In this document: positions 6,895-16,290 of the stretch, piece after piece
Layout: each line of letters starts with the position of its first letter
Position numbering within the stretch: the first letter of the stretch is position 1
Assembly (NCBI GenBank): GCA_035552775.1
Contig: DASZKW010000118.1
Coordinates: 1 to 28,480 of the forward strand
Length of the DNA: 28,480 bases
Reading direction: 5' to 3'
Source: DASZKW01 sp035552775
Lineage (GTDB): Bacteria > Actinomycetota > Acidimicrobiia > Acidimicrobiales > Palsa-688
Translations under genes and position numbers: made by a program
The notes under the pieces: generated by a model
Database searches by the model: none
What the model was told of the DNA's origin: nothing
What the model saw: the letters and a program-made list of their open reading frames with translations, nothing else

Positions 6895-7212
6895 ATGGCG
6901 TGGCACACGGTGGCCAAACGGGCCGATCTCCCGGAGGGGCGGGGGTGGCCCGTTCGCGTCGAGGGACGCCCCATCGCCGTGTTCGCCGTGGGCGGCGGCG
7001 TCTACGCGGTCGAAAACCTCTGCGGTCACATCGGCTCGCCGATCGACGACGGGGCCGTCACCGACGGCTGCGTCACCTGCCCGTGGCACGGCTGGACCTA
7101 CGACCTGGCCACCGGTGAGCAGCTCATCACCGTCGGGCGGCGCGCCGGTCTGCGGACATACCCCGCGCTTATCGAAGGAGACCACGTCCTCGTCGAGCTC
7201 AGCGGCGACTGA
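6895..7212 (+). CDS. Rieske [2Fe-2S] ferredoxin-like protein
   Basis: 105 residues forming one Rieske domain. Cluster ligands are C43 and H45 (CGH) and C62 and H65 (CPWH), with 16 residues between H45 and C62, as in small Rieske ferredoxins and NirD-type subunits. It has no signal peptide or membrane segment, so it should be cytoplasmic. Such proteins pass electrons to oxygenases or nitrite reductases, but no partner enzyme lies next to it. The gene is divergent from ftsH (110 nt apart) and ends 61 nt before the PBP gene in the same direction. The ATG start fits the conserved beginning of the domain; no clear ribosome binding site is seen. Confidence 0.88.
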   Translation: MAWHTVAKRADLPEGRGWPVRVEGRPIAVFAVGGGVYAVENLCGHIGSPIDDGAVTDGCVTCPWHGWTYDLATGEQLITVGRRAGLRTYPALIEGDHVLVELSGD

Positions 7213-7258
7213 TCACCGCCGGCGCTCGGCCCGCGGGTAACCCTCTTTCCCCGACCCT

Positions 7259-7264
7259 TAGACT
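7259..7264 (+). promoter_or_regulatory. Candidate -10 element of the PBP gene
   Basis: TAGACT fits the actinobacterial TANNNT pattern and ends 9 nt before the ATG. No ribosome binding site is seen, so the transcript may be leaderless or have a very short leader. The -35 region is not recognisable. Confidence 0.35.
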
Positions 7265-7273
7265 TCCACAGGC

Positions 7274-9606
<2,333 letters not shown>

Positions 9607-9616
<10 letters not shown>

Positions 9617-9646
9617 CGGTGGATAGCGGCGGATAGCGGCGGATAC
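9607..9646. repeat. 10-bp tandem repeat carrying the PBP stop codon
   Basis: Four units of CGG(T/C)GGATAG at 9607-9616, 9617-9626, 9627-9636 and 9637-9646 (the last ends in C). The TAG of the first unit (9614-9616) is the PBP stop. A 10-bp period rotates through all three frames, so the following TAGs stop the other frames. Confidence 0.85.
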
Positions 9647-9691
9647 CGAGCGGGTTGGCGGCGTCAGGCCGGCGCTGTCGGGGCGGCGGCG

Positions 9692-10969
9692 TCAGGTACT
9701 GGAGGAGATACTGCCATTCGGGCAGTCGAGGACCTTCTGGCACGCCGAGTTCAGGTACGGGGCGAACCAGACGCCGTCGGAACTGAACCCGAGCGGCGCG
9801 TACGCCCGGGACGTGACGGCGAGGACGTGGCCGGACGAGTCGAGCAGCGGGCCCCCCTGGTAGGCGGTGCTGATCGCCGTGTTGTGTTCGATGCCGTTCG
9901 CCGAGACCTCGGTGACGGCGCCCTGGCTGACGGAGCCTCCGGCGGCCCCCAGGCCCGACAGGGCGAAGACCCGTTCGCCCACGACAGGAGCGGGGGTGGG
10001 TGGGGCCGGGAAGAGCGCCGGCAGGCCGCCCCTGTCGAGGACTATGAGGGCCAGGTCATAGGTGGGGTCCCAGGTGCGCACGGTGACGGCAACCGGCAGG
10101 CCCGCCCCCTGCTGTACCTGGACCTGGGGAGCCGGGCTGCGGGTGGCGGCGGCAACGGTCGTGTAGGAGGTGAGCAACAGTGACTGGGTGGGGTTCGAGG
10201 CCACCACGAACGCGGAGCCGACCGACGGTTGGCCGTTCTGGTCCTGTGTTCTCACGAAGAACAGTGACGGGCCCGCCTGCTTGACCAGCTCGGTCAGGGT
10301 GTTCGCCTGGGCCTGCAGCTGCTGGAGGGGGACAAGTTGGGCCTGGATCTGGCTCTTGGCATGGTTGGTCTGCGCCGCCAGCTGGCCCTCGGCGTTTTGG
10401 AACTGCTTCTTGTAGCCACTTATCAGGCCGTTGACCCGGTCGTTGGTCTGATCGAGGCGGTACTGGTAGTACGAGTAGAGGACCACCCCGCTGAACGCGG
10501 CGCCCACCGCCAGAGCCAGGATCAAGCTGGTGATCCCCAGCAAGGTGCGGGGCAACACCCTGGAGCGGGCAGGCGTCCGGTCGGCGGGCGTCCGGTCGGC
10601 GGGCGGCGGGCCGGCGGGGGGGGCGGCGGCAGGAGTGGCGAAACCGGGAGCGCCGGCGGCGATGGCGCCGGCGGCGGCACCGGGGGCGGGGCTGGCGCGG
10701 GTGGGGGCACGACGGGCGGCACCGGCGCGGGTGGTCCACGGGTCGGGGGCATCCCGGCGCGGTGGCGAGTCGGGGTAGCCGGCGGCCGTCCCGGAGCGCT
10801 CGGCGGCAAGCGGCCTTGGCGCTCGCACCCGGGCACCTCCTGGCGCCTCGACTGCGGGTACGGCCCGGGTGGCGCGAGGGTCGTCGCCCTGCCCGGGTTC
10901 CGGCACGCCGCCCCGGCGGCGGGGCGGCGGGCGTTCGTCGTCGGGACCTCGAGGGGCGCCGTTGGCCAC
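9692..10969 (-). CDS. Membrane-anchored trypsin-fold protein, probably catalytically inactive
   Basis: 425 residues from the GTG at 10969. I chose this start because longer frames run back into the mrp gene, which ends at 11043; the exact start is uncertain. Residues 1-140 are Pro/Arg/Ala-rich and probably cytoplasmic. A membrane segment spans about 143-168 and a Gln-rich predicted coiled coil 170-232. A trypsin-like fold covers about 233-420 outside the membrane. The Asp is kept (TYDLAL, D305). The His position reads LTSYTTV (Thr at about 270), where LTNAHVV is usual. The Ser position reads YQGGPLLD (Gln at 371), where GNSGGPL is usual. A protease role is thus unlikely; a binding or scaffold role is my inference. 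A CQKVLDC pair near the end could form a disulfide. Confidence 0.8.
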   Translation of the reverse strand: MANGAPRGPDDERPPPRRRGGVPEPGQGDDPRATRAVPAVEAPGGARVRAPRPLAAERSGTAAGYPDSPPRRDAPDPWTTRAGAARRAPTRASPAPGAAAGAIAAGAPGFATPAAAPPAGPPPADRTPADRTPARSRVLPRTLLGITSLILALAVGAAFSGVVLYSYYQYRLDQTNDRVNGLISGYKKQFQNAEGQLAAQTNHAKSQIQAQLVPLQQLQAQANTLTELVKQAGPSLFFVRTQDQNGQPSVGSAFVVASNPTQSLLLTSYTTVAAATRSPAPQVQVQQGAGLPVAVTVRTWDPTYDLALIVLDRGGLPALFPAPPTPAPVVGERVFALSGLGAAGGSVSQGAVTEVSANGIEHNTAISTAYQGGPLLDSSGHVLAVTSRAYAPLGFSSDGVWFAPYLNSACQKVLDCPNGSISSST

Positions 10970-11042
10970 CCGCCCACCGTACTCGGAGAGGCAGGGGGCA
11001 CCGTGTCGCGCCAGAGGGCTCAGCGGGCCGACGCCGGAGACC

Positions 11043-12218
11043 TCAGCGGGCCGACGCCGGGCCCAGGGCGTTATCGATGGCGTCGAAGAGCCGCGCCGTG
11101 CAGTCCTCCATCGCCACCACCGGCGCCGCATCCACGACCGCGTCGACGAGGGCTGCAAACGCCGCAGCCGCAGGGCCGTCGCCCACCGCCGCCGGCGTGC
11201 CCGTGTCACCACCCGAGGACACGTCGGGCTCGATAGGTATGCGCCCGAGGAGCGGCGCGCCCACCTCCGCCGCCAGCCGGTCGCCGCCCCCCGACCCGAA
11301 CAGGTCGTAGTGCTCCCCGTGCGCGCAGGTAAAACCGCTCATGTTCTCGATCACCCCCGCCACCCGCAGGTATCCCTTGCGCGCCATGTCGGCGGCGCGA
11401 ACGGCCACCTTCTGGGCGGCCAACGCCGGCGTGGTGACGATGAGCATCTCGGCTCGGGGGAGCATCCGGGCCAGGCCCATCTGTATGTCGCCGGTGCCCG
11501 GGGGCATGTCCACCAGCAGATAGTCGAGGTCACCCCACGCGGCGTCCTCCAAGAAATGCTGCAGAGCCCGGTTGAGCATCAGGCCGCGCCACATGATGGC
11601 CTCGTCCTCCGCGGAGAGAAAACCCATGGACAGCACCCGCACCTGCCCCCGCCCGATCATCTTGACGAGGGGCTCCATGCGGACCCGGTCACTGTCGTCG
11701 CCGTGGCGACGGGCCTCGATGGGACCTTCCATCCCGAGCATCCGGGGCACCGAGAAGCCGGCTATGTCGGCGTCCAGCACGCCAACCACGAAACCGCGTG
11801 CCGCCATACCGGCGGCCAGGTTGACAGTTATGGAGGACTTGCCCACGCCGCCCTTACCTGAGGAGATGGCGAGCACACGGGTACGGCCCGGGATGTCGGT
11901 GGCCGGCGCGCCCTGCCGGGCCGTCCAGCGGGCCCGGGACATCAACGCGGCCTTCTGGTCGCGGTCCATCTCGGTGGTATGGACCTTCACCGCGCCTGCG
12001 CCAGGGAGGGTGGCGACGCGCGAGACGATGTCGTGCTGGAGCTGGGCCCGCAGCGGACACGCCGCGGTGGTGAGGGCGAGACGCACAGTCACCCCCCCAC
12101 TGACGGGGTCGACATCGGCTCCCTGGTACATGCCTAGGTCCACAACATTGTCACCGAGCTCGGGGTCTATGACGCCGTAAAGGGCGCCCCGCACTGCATC
12201 CTCGGAGGGCCTGTCCAC
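11043..12218 (-). CDS. mrp: Mrp/ApbC-type Fe-S cluster carrier ATPase
   Basis: 391 residues. An N-terminal MIP18/DUF59 domain (about 1-90, with DPELGDNVVDLGM and the ACPL cysteine) precedes a ParA-like ATPase with Walker A SSGKGGVGKSS (about 118-128) and VDMPPGTGD. The family binds a transferable Fe-S cluster between monomers and delivers it to apo-enzymes. The usual CxxC site is altered here: the segment reads FTCAHGEHYDLFG, with one cysteine, as I recall for many actinobacterial homologues. The GTG at 12218 has no ribosome binding site, but TAGCAT ends 6 nt upstream, consistent with a leaderless transcript. An Fe-S carrier and a SufR-like regulator are encoded on the opposite strand nearby, so this is an Fe-S assembly neighbourhood. 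Confidence 0.93.
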   Translation of the reverse strand: MDRPSEDAVRGALYGVIDPELGDNVVDLGMYQGADVDPVSGGVTVRLALTTAACPLRAQLQHDIVSRVATLPGAGAVKVHTTEMDRDQKAALMSRARWTARQGAPATDIPGRTRVLAISSGKGGVGKSSITVNLAAGMAARGFVVGVLDADIAGFSVPRMLGMEGPIEARRHGDDSDRVRMEPLVKMIGRGQVRVLSMGFLSAEDEAIMWRGLMLNRALQHFLEDAAWGDLDYLLVDMPPGTGDIQMGLARMLPRAEMLIVTTPALAAQKVAVRAADMARKGYLRVAGVIENMSGFTCAHGEHYDLFGSGGGDRLAAEVGAPLLGRIPIEPDVSSGGDTGTPAAVGDGPAAAAFAALVDAVVDAAPVVAMEDCTARLFDAIDNALGPASAR

Positions 12219-12224
12219 CTCGCC

Positions 12225-12230
12225 ATGCTA
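12225..12230 (-). promoter_or_regulatory. Candidate -10 element of mrp (leaderless)
   Basis: On the minus strand TAGCAT (TANNNT type) ends 6 nt before the GTG start of mrp. This is the spacing expected if transcription starts at or next to the start codon. Confidence 0.4.
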
Positions 12231-12366
12231 CCGGCGCACCGCGCGACTCGATCCTGGTCGCCGACCCGCCTGGTTACCACGACCACCCGACGACGAGCCT
12301 GCAATGACGCCATGCGGGCGGCCCCGGCGGTGAAGGGCCTCTCCGGCGAACCAGCCGTTGCGCAGC

Positions 12367-12372
12367 TAGTGT
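12367..12372 (+). promoter_or_regulatory. Candidate -10 element of the SufR-like regulator gene (leaderless)
   Basis: TAGTGT ends 7 nt before the GTG at 12380. There is no ribosome binding site, so a leaderless transcript is plausible. Confidence 0.4.
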
Positions 12373-12379
12373 GGCCTGA

Positions 12380-13069
12380 GTGGACAGGTTGCTGGTGTTC
12401 AAGGCCCTGGGCGACAGCACCCGTTACGCCATCTACCAGGAACTGTCTCGTGCCGAGGCCCCCCTGGCCACCGCAGACCTGGCCGCACGCGTGGAGCTGC
12501 ACCCCAACACCGTGCGCCCGCACCTGGAGCGGATGCGGGAAGTGGGCCTCCTGGAGATGTCGGTCGACGGCCACGGATCCGTCGGCCGTCCCCAGCACTA
12601 CTGGTCGGTGGCCCCGAACGGGCCGGCGCTCGGCCTCGAGCCCTCCGGTTTCCGCCTGTTGGCCCACCTGCTCGCCGACGTCGCCGCCCGCGGTGGCCTC
12701 GGCGAGGACGACCTGCGCTCCATCGGGCGGGCCCAGGGTCGGGAGCGGCGGCCGGCGGGTCCTAGCCGTCCCGGGCGGCGCCCGGGACGGGCGTGCGTCC
12801 AGGCCCTTGTCGACCAGCTGAACGACCTGGGCTTCGACCCAACGGTCGAACACGAGGGGGATCTGGCCACCGTCGCCTTCTCCCGCTGCCCGTTCCGGGA
12901 GTTGGCCGCCGCCTTCCCCGACGTGGTCTGCCAGCTCCACCGCGGCCTCACCGAAGGCATCCTCGAACGGGTGGGAGCCGGGGAGGGGACCAGGCGCAGC
13001 GTCGAGGTGCGCTCCTTCGGCACCCTCGTGGACGAGGAGCCATGCCAGGTGACCCTGTCGGTCCGCTGA
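12380..13069 (+). CDS. ArsR/SufR-like winged-helix transcriptional regulator
   Basis: 229 residues. The N-terminal winged helix (about 1-75) contains ALGDSTRYAIYQEL and the recognition segment ELHPNTVRPHLERM. The C-terminal part has CPFRELAAAFPDVVC, a Cys-rich signature of SufR-type regulators that often sit in front of Fe-S assembly genes and may bind a cluster. A Pro/Arg/Gly-rich linker at about 117-135 separates the two halves. The gene lies 89 nt upstream of an A-type Fe-S carrier gene and is divergent from mrp, so control of Fe-S assembly is a reasonable inference. A general ArsR/DeoR role cannot be ruled out. Confidence 0.82.
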   Translation: MDRLLVFKALGDSTRYAIYQELSRAEAPLATADLAARVELHPNTVRPHLERMREVGLLEMSVDGHGSVGRPQHYWSVAPNGPALGLEPSGFRLLAHLLADVAARGGLGEDDLRSIGRAQGRERRPAGPSRPGRRPGRACVQALVDQLNDLGFDPTVEHEGDLATVAFSRCPFRELAAAFPDVVCQLHRGLTEGILERVGAGEGTRRSVEVRSFGTLVDEEPCQVTLSVR

Positions 13070-13158
13070 TAACTTCCGCTCGGCTACAACCTGCCCGCGC
13101 CGGTAGGACCGTGCCGCTCCGGTAGAGTTGTCGGGTAGCCATATTCAGGAGGCAGCTG

Positions 13159-13503
13159 GTGAGCACGACACAGACCGACGCCGCAATCACTCTCACCGAC
13201 AGCGCCGTCGCCAAGGTGAGCGAGTTGCTGGTACAAGAGGGCAACCCCGACCTCGTGTTGCGGGTGGCGGTACGGCCCGGCGGGTGCTCGGGCTACAGCT
13301 ACGAGATGTTCTTCGACAGTGAGGTGGCTGCCGACGACGTCAAGGTCACCCGCGACAACGTGACGGTGGCCGTCGACCCCGCCAGCGCCGCTCTGCTGGT
13401 GGGCGCGTCTCTCGACTTCAAGGACGGTCTGCAGGGCGCCGGGTTCAGCATCAACAACCCGAGCGCCACCCGTACCTGCGGCTGCGGTCAGTCCTTCAGC
13501 TGA
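13159..13503 (+). CDS. A-type Fe-S carrier (IscA/ErpA/HesB family)
   Basis: 114 residues, normal for the family. The three conserved cysteines are C43 (GGCSGY), C107 and C109 (CGC), which bind a cluster or iron for transfer to apo-proteins such as the [2Fe-2S] oxidoreductase encoded next. The GTG at 13159 has a strong AGGAGG ribosome binding site at 13147-13152. Upstream, CCGGTAG occurs twice between 13098 and 13128 and may include promoter sequence (TAGAGT). Which A-type subclass (IscA, ErpA, SufA) applies cannot be decided from the sequence. Confidence 0.95.
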   Translation: MSTTQTDAAITLTDSAVAKVSELLVQEGNPDLVLRVAVRPGGCSGYSYEMFFDSEVAADDVKVTRDNVTVAVDPASAALLVGASLDFKDGLQGAGFSINNPSATRTCGCGQSFS

Positions 13504-13512
13504 ACCACCCAA

Positions 13513-13528
13513 GGCGCCGTCCGGCGCC
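13513..13528. terminator. GGCGCC hairpin between the Fe-S carrier gene and the oxidoreductase gene
   Basis: Perfect 6-bp arms (13513-13518 and 13523-13528) with a GTCC loop, 10 nt after the carrier stop. No T tract follows. It could lower read-through into the next gene. Confidence 0.3.
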
Positions 13529-13549
13529 CTGGCGGCGCGGCGGTCTCCG

Positions 13550-15196
13550 GTGCACCTGACCGTCGACGGCCGTCCCGTCGAGGTCGTGGACAGCGACCTG
13601 TCGCTTTTGGACGCTTTGCGAGAGCAACTCGGCAACCGCAGCGCCAAGGACGGGTGCAGCCCCCAAGGCCAGTGCGGCTGCTGCACGGTCCTAGTCGACG
13701 GTGCCCCGCGGGTGGCGTGCGTCACGCCGGTGCGGCGGATGGCCGGCCGCGCGGTGACAACCGTCGAGGGACTCGACCCGGAGGTCCGCGACCGTCTGGT
13801 GGCCGCGTTTGCGGACACGGGTGCCAGCCAGTGCGGATTTTGCACCCCCGGGATCCTCTGCCGGCTGGCGTCCCTCGGGCCTAACCCCACAAAGGGTCGA
13901 GTCGAGCAGGCTCTGTTGGCCCACCTGTGTCGCTGCACAGGCTGGCGCACAATCGTCCAGGCGGCAGCCGCCGGTACGGATCCACCCGACCGGGACAGGG
14001 TGCATCAGCGCGACGAGGCGGCCGCGGGACGCAGGGCCACCCTCGAGGGAGGGTCACCCCAGCGGGTCGGCCCCGCCGTGGCCGCCGGCCGGGGGGGGTT
14101 CGCCGACGACACCGCACCGCCTGGGTGCCTGGTGGCGGTGCCCGCGGTGACCGGCGGCTGGGTGGTCGCCGAGACCCTCGAGGCGGCCAGGGCCGCGGCA
14201 GGCAAGGTCCAGGGTAGGCGTAGCGGCAGGGGCTTGATTTGGCCGCTCGAGGTCCCCCCCGGGGACTGGGCCGTCACGTTGCAGACCACGTGGGTGGAGC
14301 CGGGGTACCTCGAACCGGACGCATCTTGGTGCGAGCCGGGAGGTGAACCCGCCACCGCCCTGGCCAACGGTGGCGCCTTCGGGGCCAAGATGGACTCGCC
14401 GGCCCCGGCCGCGGCCCGCCGCTTGGCCCGAGAGCACGGGCGCGCGGTGCGGGTGTTGCTGTCGCGCGAGGACGTTGTGCGCCTCGGCCCCAAGCGGCCG
14501 CCCGTCGCCGCCGGCGTGCGGGCCGACGGCACCGGCGTGATGCGCGTGGTGCGTACCCCCGGCGTGGCCGACGCCGTCGCCGCGATGGCGCCGGGGCTCG
14601 TGGTGGAGGAGGTCGATGTGGCCGGGCCCCCCACCTCGGCGGCGGTGCGCGGGGCCGGGTGGGTGGAGGCGGCGGTCCTGCTCGCCGCGGCCGGCGCCCA
14701 GTCCGCCAACCGGCCCCGCCCCGCCAGCCGGCCCCACCCCGCCGGCGGGCTCCGTGGGTACGGGGCCCTGTGGCTCGACCTCGCCGCCGGTGAGGCGACC
14801 GCGCAAATCACCGCGCCGTCGGGTGGCCGCGCCGCTGCCACGGTGCGCCTCGACGGCGCCGGCGGCCCAGCCGCCGTGTCGGTGGCTGTAGCGGCCGGCG
14901 ACCCGCTCGACGAGGTCGTGCTGCGCTCCTATGCGGTCGGTGCCGCCCACATGGCGCTGGGTTGGGTATTTTCCGAGGCCGTCGCCGTCGACGGCGATGG
15001 TGAGCCCGAAGACCTCACCATCCGCTCGTTCGGAATCCTGCGCGCACGTGACACACCGGAGGTGGACGTGACCATCGACCCGTCCGACGCCGCGCCCGCG
15101 GCCGCGTCCGATGCCGTGTTCGCTGCGGTTGCGGCCGCGGCGTGGGGCGCCCAGGGCCTGCCCGCACGATGGCCGACTCGGCGCCCGCACCGATGA
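13550..15196 (+). CDS. Compact [2Fe-2S]/molybdopterin oxidoreductase fusion (xanthine dehydrogenase family)
   Basis: 548 residues. Residues 1-140 are a complete small subunit of the CO/xanthine dehydrogenase type. The plant-type cluster has C36, C42 and C45 with a further Cys at 57; the helical cluster has CGFC (95-98) and CRC (127-129). Residues from about 155 resemble an aldehyde-oxidase/XDH large subunit: a hammerhead-like segment GGFADDTAPPG, then GAFGAKMDSP (usually GGFGGK) and RVLLSREDVV. This part is only about 390 residues, roughly half a normal large subunit of 750 or more, with several usual cofactor motifs weak or missing. It ends in an Ala/Arg-rich tail. No FAD subunit is adjacent. 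The GTG start lacks a clear ribosome binding site. The TGA overlaps the ridA ATG (ATGA). Activity and substrate are unknown; electron transfer by the N-terminal part looks feasible. Confidence 0.75.
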   Translation: MHLTVDGRPVEVVDSDLSLLDALREQLGNRSAKDGCSPQGQCGCCTVLVDGAPRVACVTPVRRMAGRAVTTVEGLDPEVRDRLVAAFADTGASQCGFCTPGILCRLASLGPNPTKGRVEQALLAHLCRCTGWRTIVQAAAAGTDPPDRDRVHQRDEAAAGRRATLEGGSPQRVGPAVAAGRGGFADDTAPPGCLVAVPAVTGGWVVAETLEAARAAAGKVQGRRSGRGLIWPLEVPPGDWAVTLQTTWVEPGYLEPDASWCEPGGEPATALANGGAFGAKMDSPAPAAARRLAREHGRAVRVLLSREDVVRLGPKRPPVAAGVRADGTGVMRVVRTPGVADAVAAMAPGLVVEEVDVAGPPTSAAVRGAGWVEAAVLLAAAGAQSANRPRPASRPHPAGGLRGYGALWLDLAAGEATAQITAPSGGRAAATVRLDGAGGPAAVSVAVAAGDPLDEVVLRSYAVGAAHMALGWVFSEAVAVDGDGEPEDLTIRSFGILRARDTPEVDVTIDPSDAAPAAASDAVFAAVAAAAWGAQGLPARWPTRRPHR

Positions 15197-15555
15197 GCAA
15201 GCCCGTGGGGCCCTACACGCCGGTGGTGCGCGCCGGTGAGTGGCTGGTCGTATCCGGGCAGCTCGGTCTGGTCGACGGGCAGCTAGTGGAGGGCGGTACC
15301 GCCGCCGAGCTCACCCAGGCCGTCTCCAACCTCGCAGCCCTGCTCTCCGGCGAGGGGGCGGCGCTCAGCGACGTGGCCAAGACGACCGTCTTCCTCGCCG
15401 ACATCGCCGACTACGCGCAGATGAACGACGCCTATCTCGCCGCCTTCGGTGATCACCGCCCCGCACGAAGCGCCGTCGCCGTCGCCGGCCTGCCCATGGG
15501 CGCCCGGGTCGAGATCGAAGCCTGGGCGTGGACCGCCGAGCGCCTATACAGGTAA
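15193..15555 (+). CDS. RidA/YjgF-family enamine/imine deaminase
   Basis: 120 residues from the ATG at 15193, which overlaps the previous stop as ATGA. An ATG at 15169 would add 8 residues. The conserved GPY start, VSGQLGL segment, and PARSAVAVAGLP...VEIEAWA ending are present, including the Arg and Glu that bind the enamine substrate's carboxylate and water. The family removes reactive 2-aminoacrylate and related imines formed by PLP enzymes or by amino-acid oxidation. Coupling to the oxidoreductase suggests that enzyme may yield an imine-like product, which is inference. It is convergent with the glnR-like gene (23 nt apart). Confidence 0.9.
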   Translation: MSKPVGPYTPVVRAGEWLVVSGQLGLVDGQLVEGGTAAELTQAVSNLAALLSGEGAALSDVAKTTVFLADIADYAQMNDAYLAAFGDHRPARSAVAVAGLPMGARVEIEAWAWTAERLYR

Positions 15556-15578
15556 GCCCGCCCCACGCCCCCAGCGGC

Positions 15579-16259
15579 CTATCCCCCCCAGCGGCTCTGC
15601 CCGAAGCGATAGCCGACGCTTCGCACGGTCGATATCACCTGTGCGTGCTCCTCGCCGAGCTTGGCTCGAAGCCGACGGATGTGGACGTCCACGGTCCGGG
15701 CCCCCCCGTAGTACTCATAGCCCCACACCCGGCTGAGAAGCGTCTCACGGGTGAACACCTTCCCCGGGTGGGTGGCAAGGAACTTCAGCAGCTCGTACTC
15801 CATGTAGGTCAGGTCGAGCGGGCGCCCGGCGACGACCGCCTGGTAGGTCTCGAGGTTGAGGACCAGCGGTCCGTAGGACACCAGCTCGGGGCGGGTGCCC
15901 CGCCCGGTACGCCAGAACAGATGGATGAGGCGGGCCTCCATCTCCCCCGGGTGCAGCGGTGACAGGCAGAAGTCGTCGAAGAGGTCCTCCCGCAAGTCGA
16001 GGTCGCCCAGTTGGCCGGCGAGGACGACAACGAGCAGGGGCTCGAAGGCGACGTCGCGCTTTCGCAGGGCCCGGCACAGGGCGAAGGCGCCGTCCGGGTC
16101 GGTGTCGGCACACACAACGGCGCCCGCCCAGCCGTCGTCGGGCTCGGCCCGCGTCGCCCCATCTGGGGACGCCACCGACTTCCACGGGTATCCCGACCTG
16201 TCCAACACCTGGGCCAGTTCCGGTGGCGCGGGGTCGGGAAATATCAGTAGCGGTTCCAT
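15579..16259 (-). CDS. glnR: GlnR-like OmpR-family response regulator of nitrogen metabolism
   Basis: 226 residues. A degenerate receiver-like domain (about 1-115) precedes a winged helix with LDLTYMEYELLKFLATHP, VFTRETLLSRVWGY, GGARTVDVHIRRLRAKLG and VRSVGYRF. These closely follow actinobacterial GlnR (LDLTFKEFELLKYLAQHP in Streptomyces, as I recall). GlnR is an orphan regulator that activates glnA, amtB and nitrite-assimilation genes under nitrogen limitation. The ATG has AGAGGG about 11 nt upstream. The gene begins 31 nt after the alpha-type glnA stop on the same strand, so they probably form an operon. No sensor kinase is adjacent, as expected for an orphan regulator. PhoP-like function is less likely because of the gln context. 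Confidence 0.85.
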   Translation of the reverse strand: MEPLLIFPDPAPPELAQVLDRSGYPWKSVASPDGATRAEPDDGWAGAVVCADTDPDGAFALCRALRKRDVAFEPLLVVVLAGQLGDLDLREDLFDDFCLSPLHPGEMEARLIHLFWRTGRGTRPELVSYGPLVLNLETYQAVVAGRPLDLTYMEYELLKFLATHPGKVFTRETLLSRVWGYEYYGGARTVDVHIRRLRAKLGEEHAQVISTVRSVGYRFGQSRWGG

Positions 16260-16290
16260 GCGCGACGTCGCCCTCTTTCCCCTCCGCTCC

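Noticed and set aside
10970..11212. Longer start for the pseudo-protease (ATG-like start at 11212)
   Set aside because: It would overlap mrp by 170 nt, and the added part is Arg/Trp-rich shadow sequence.
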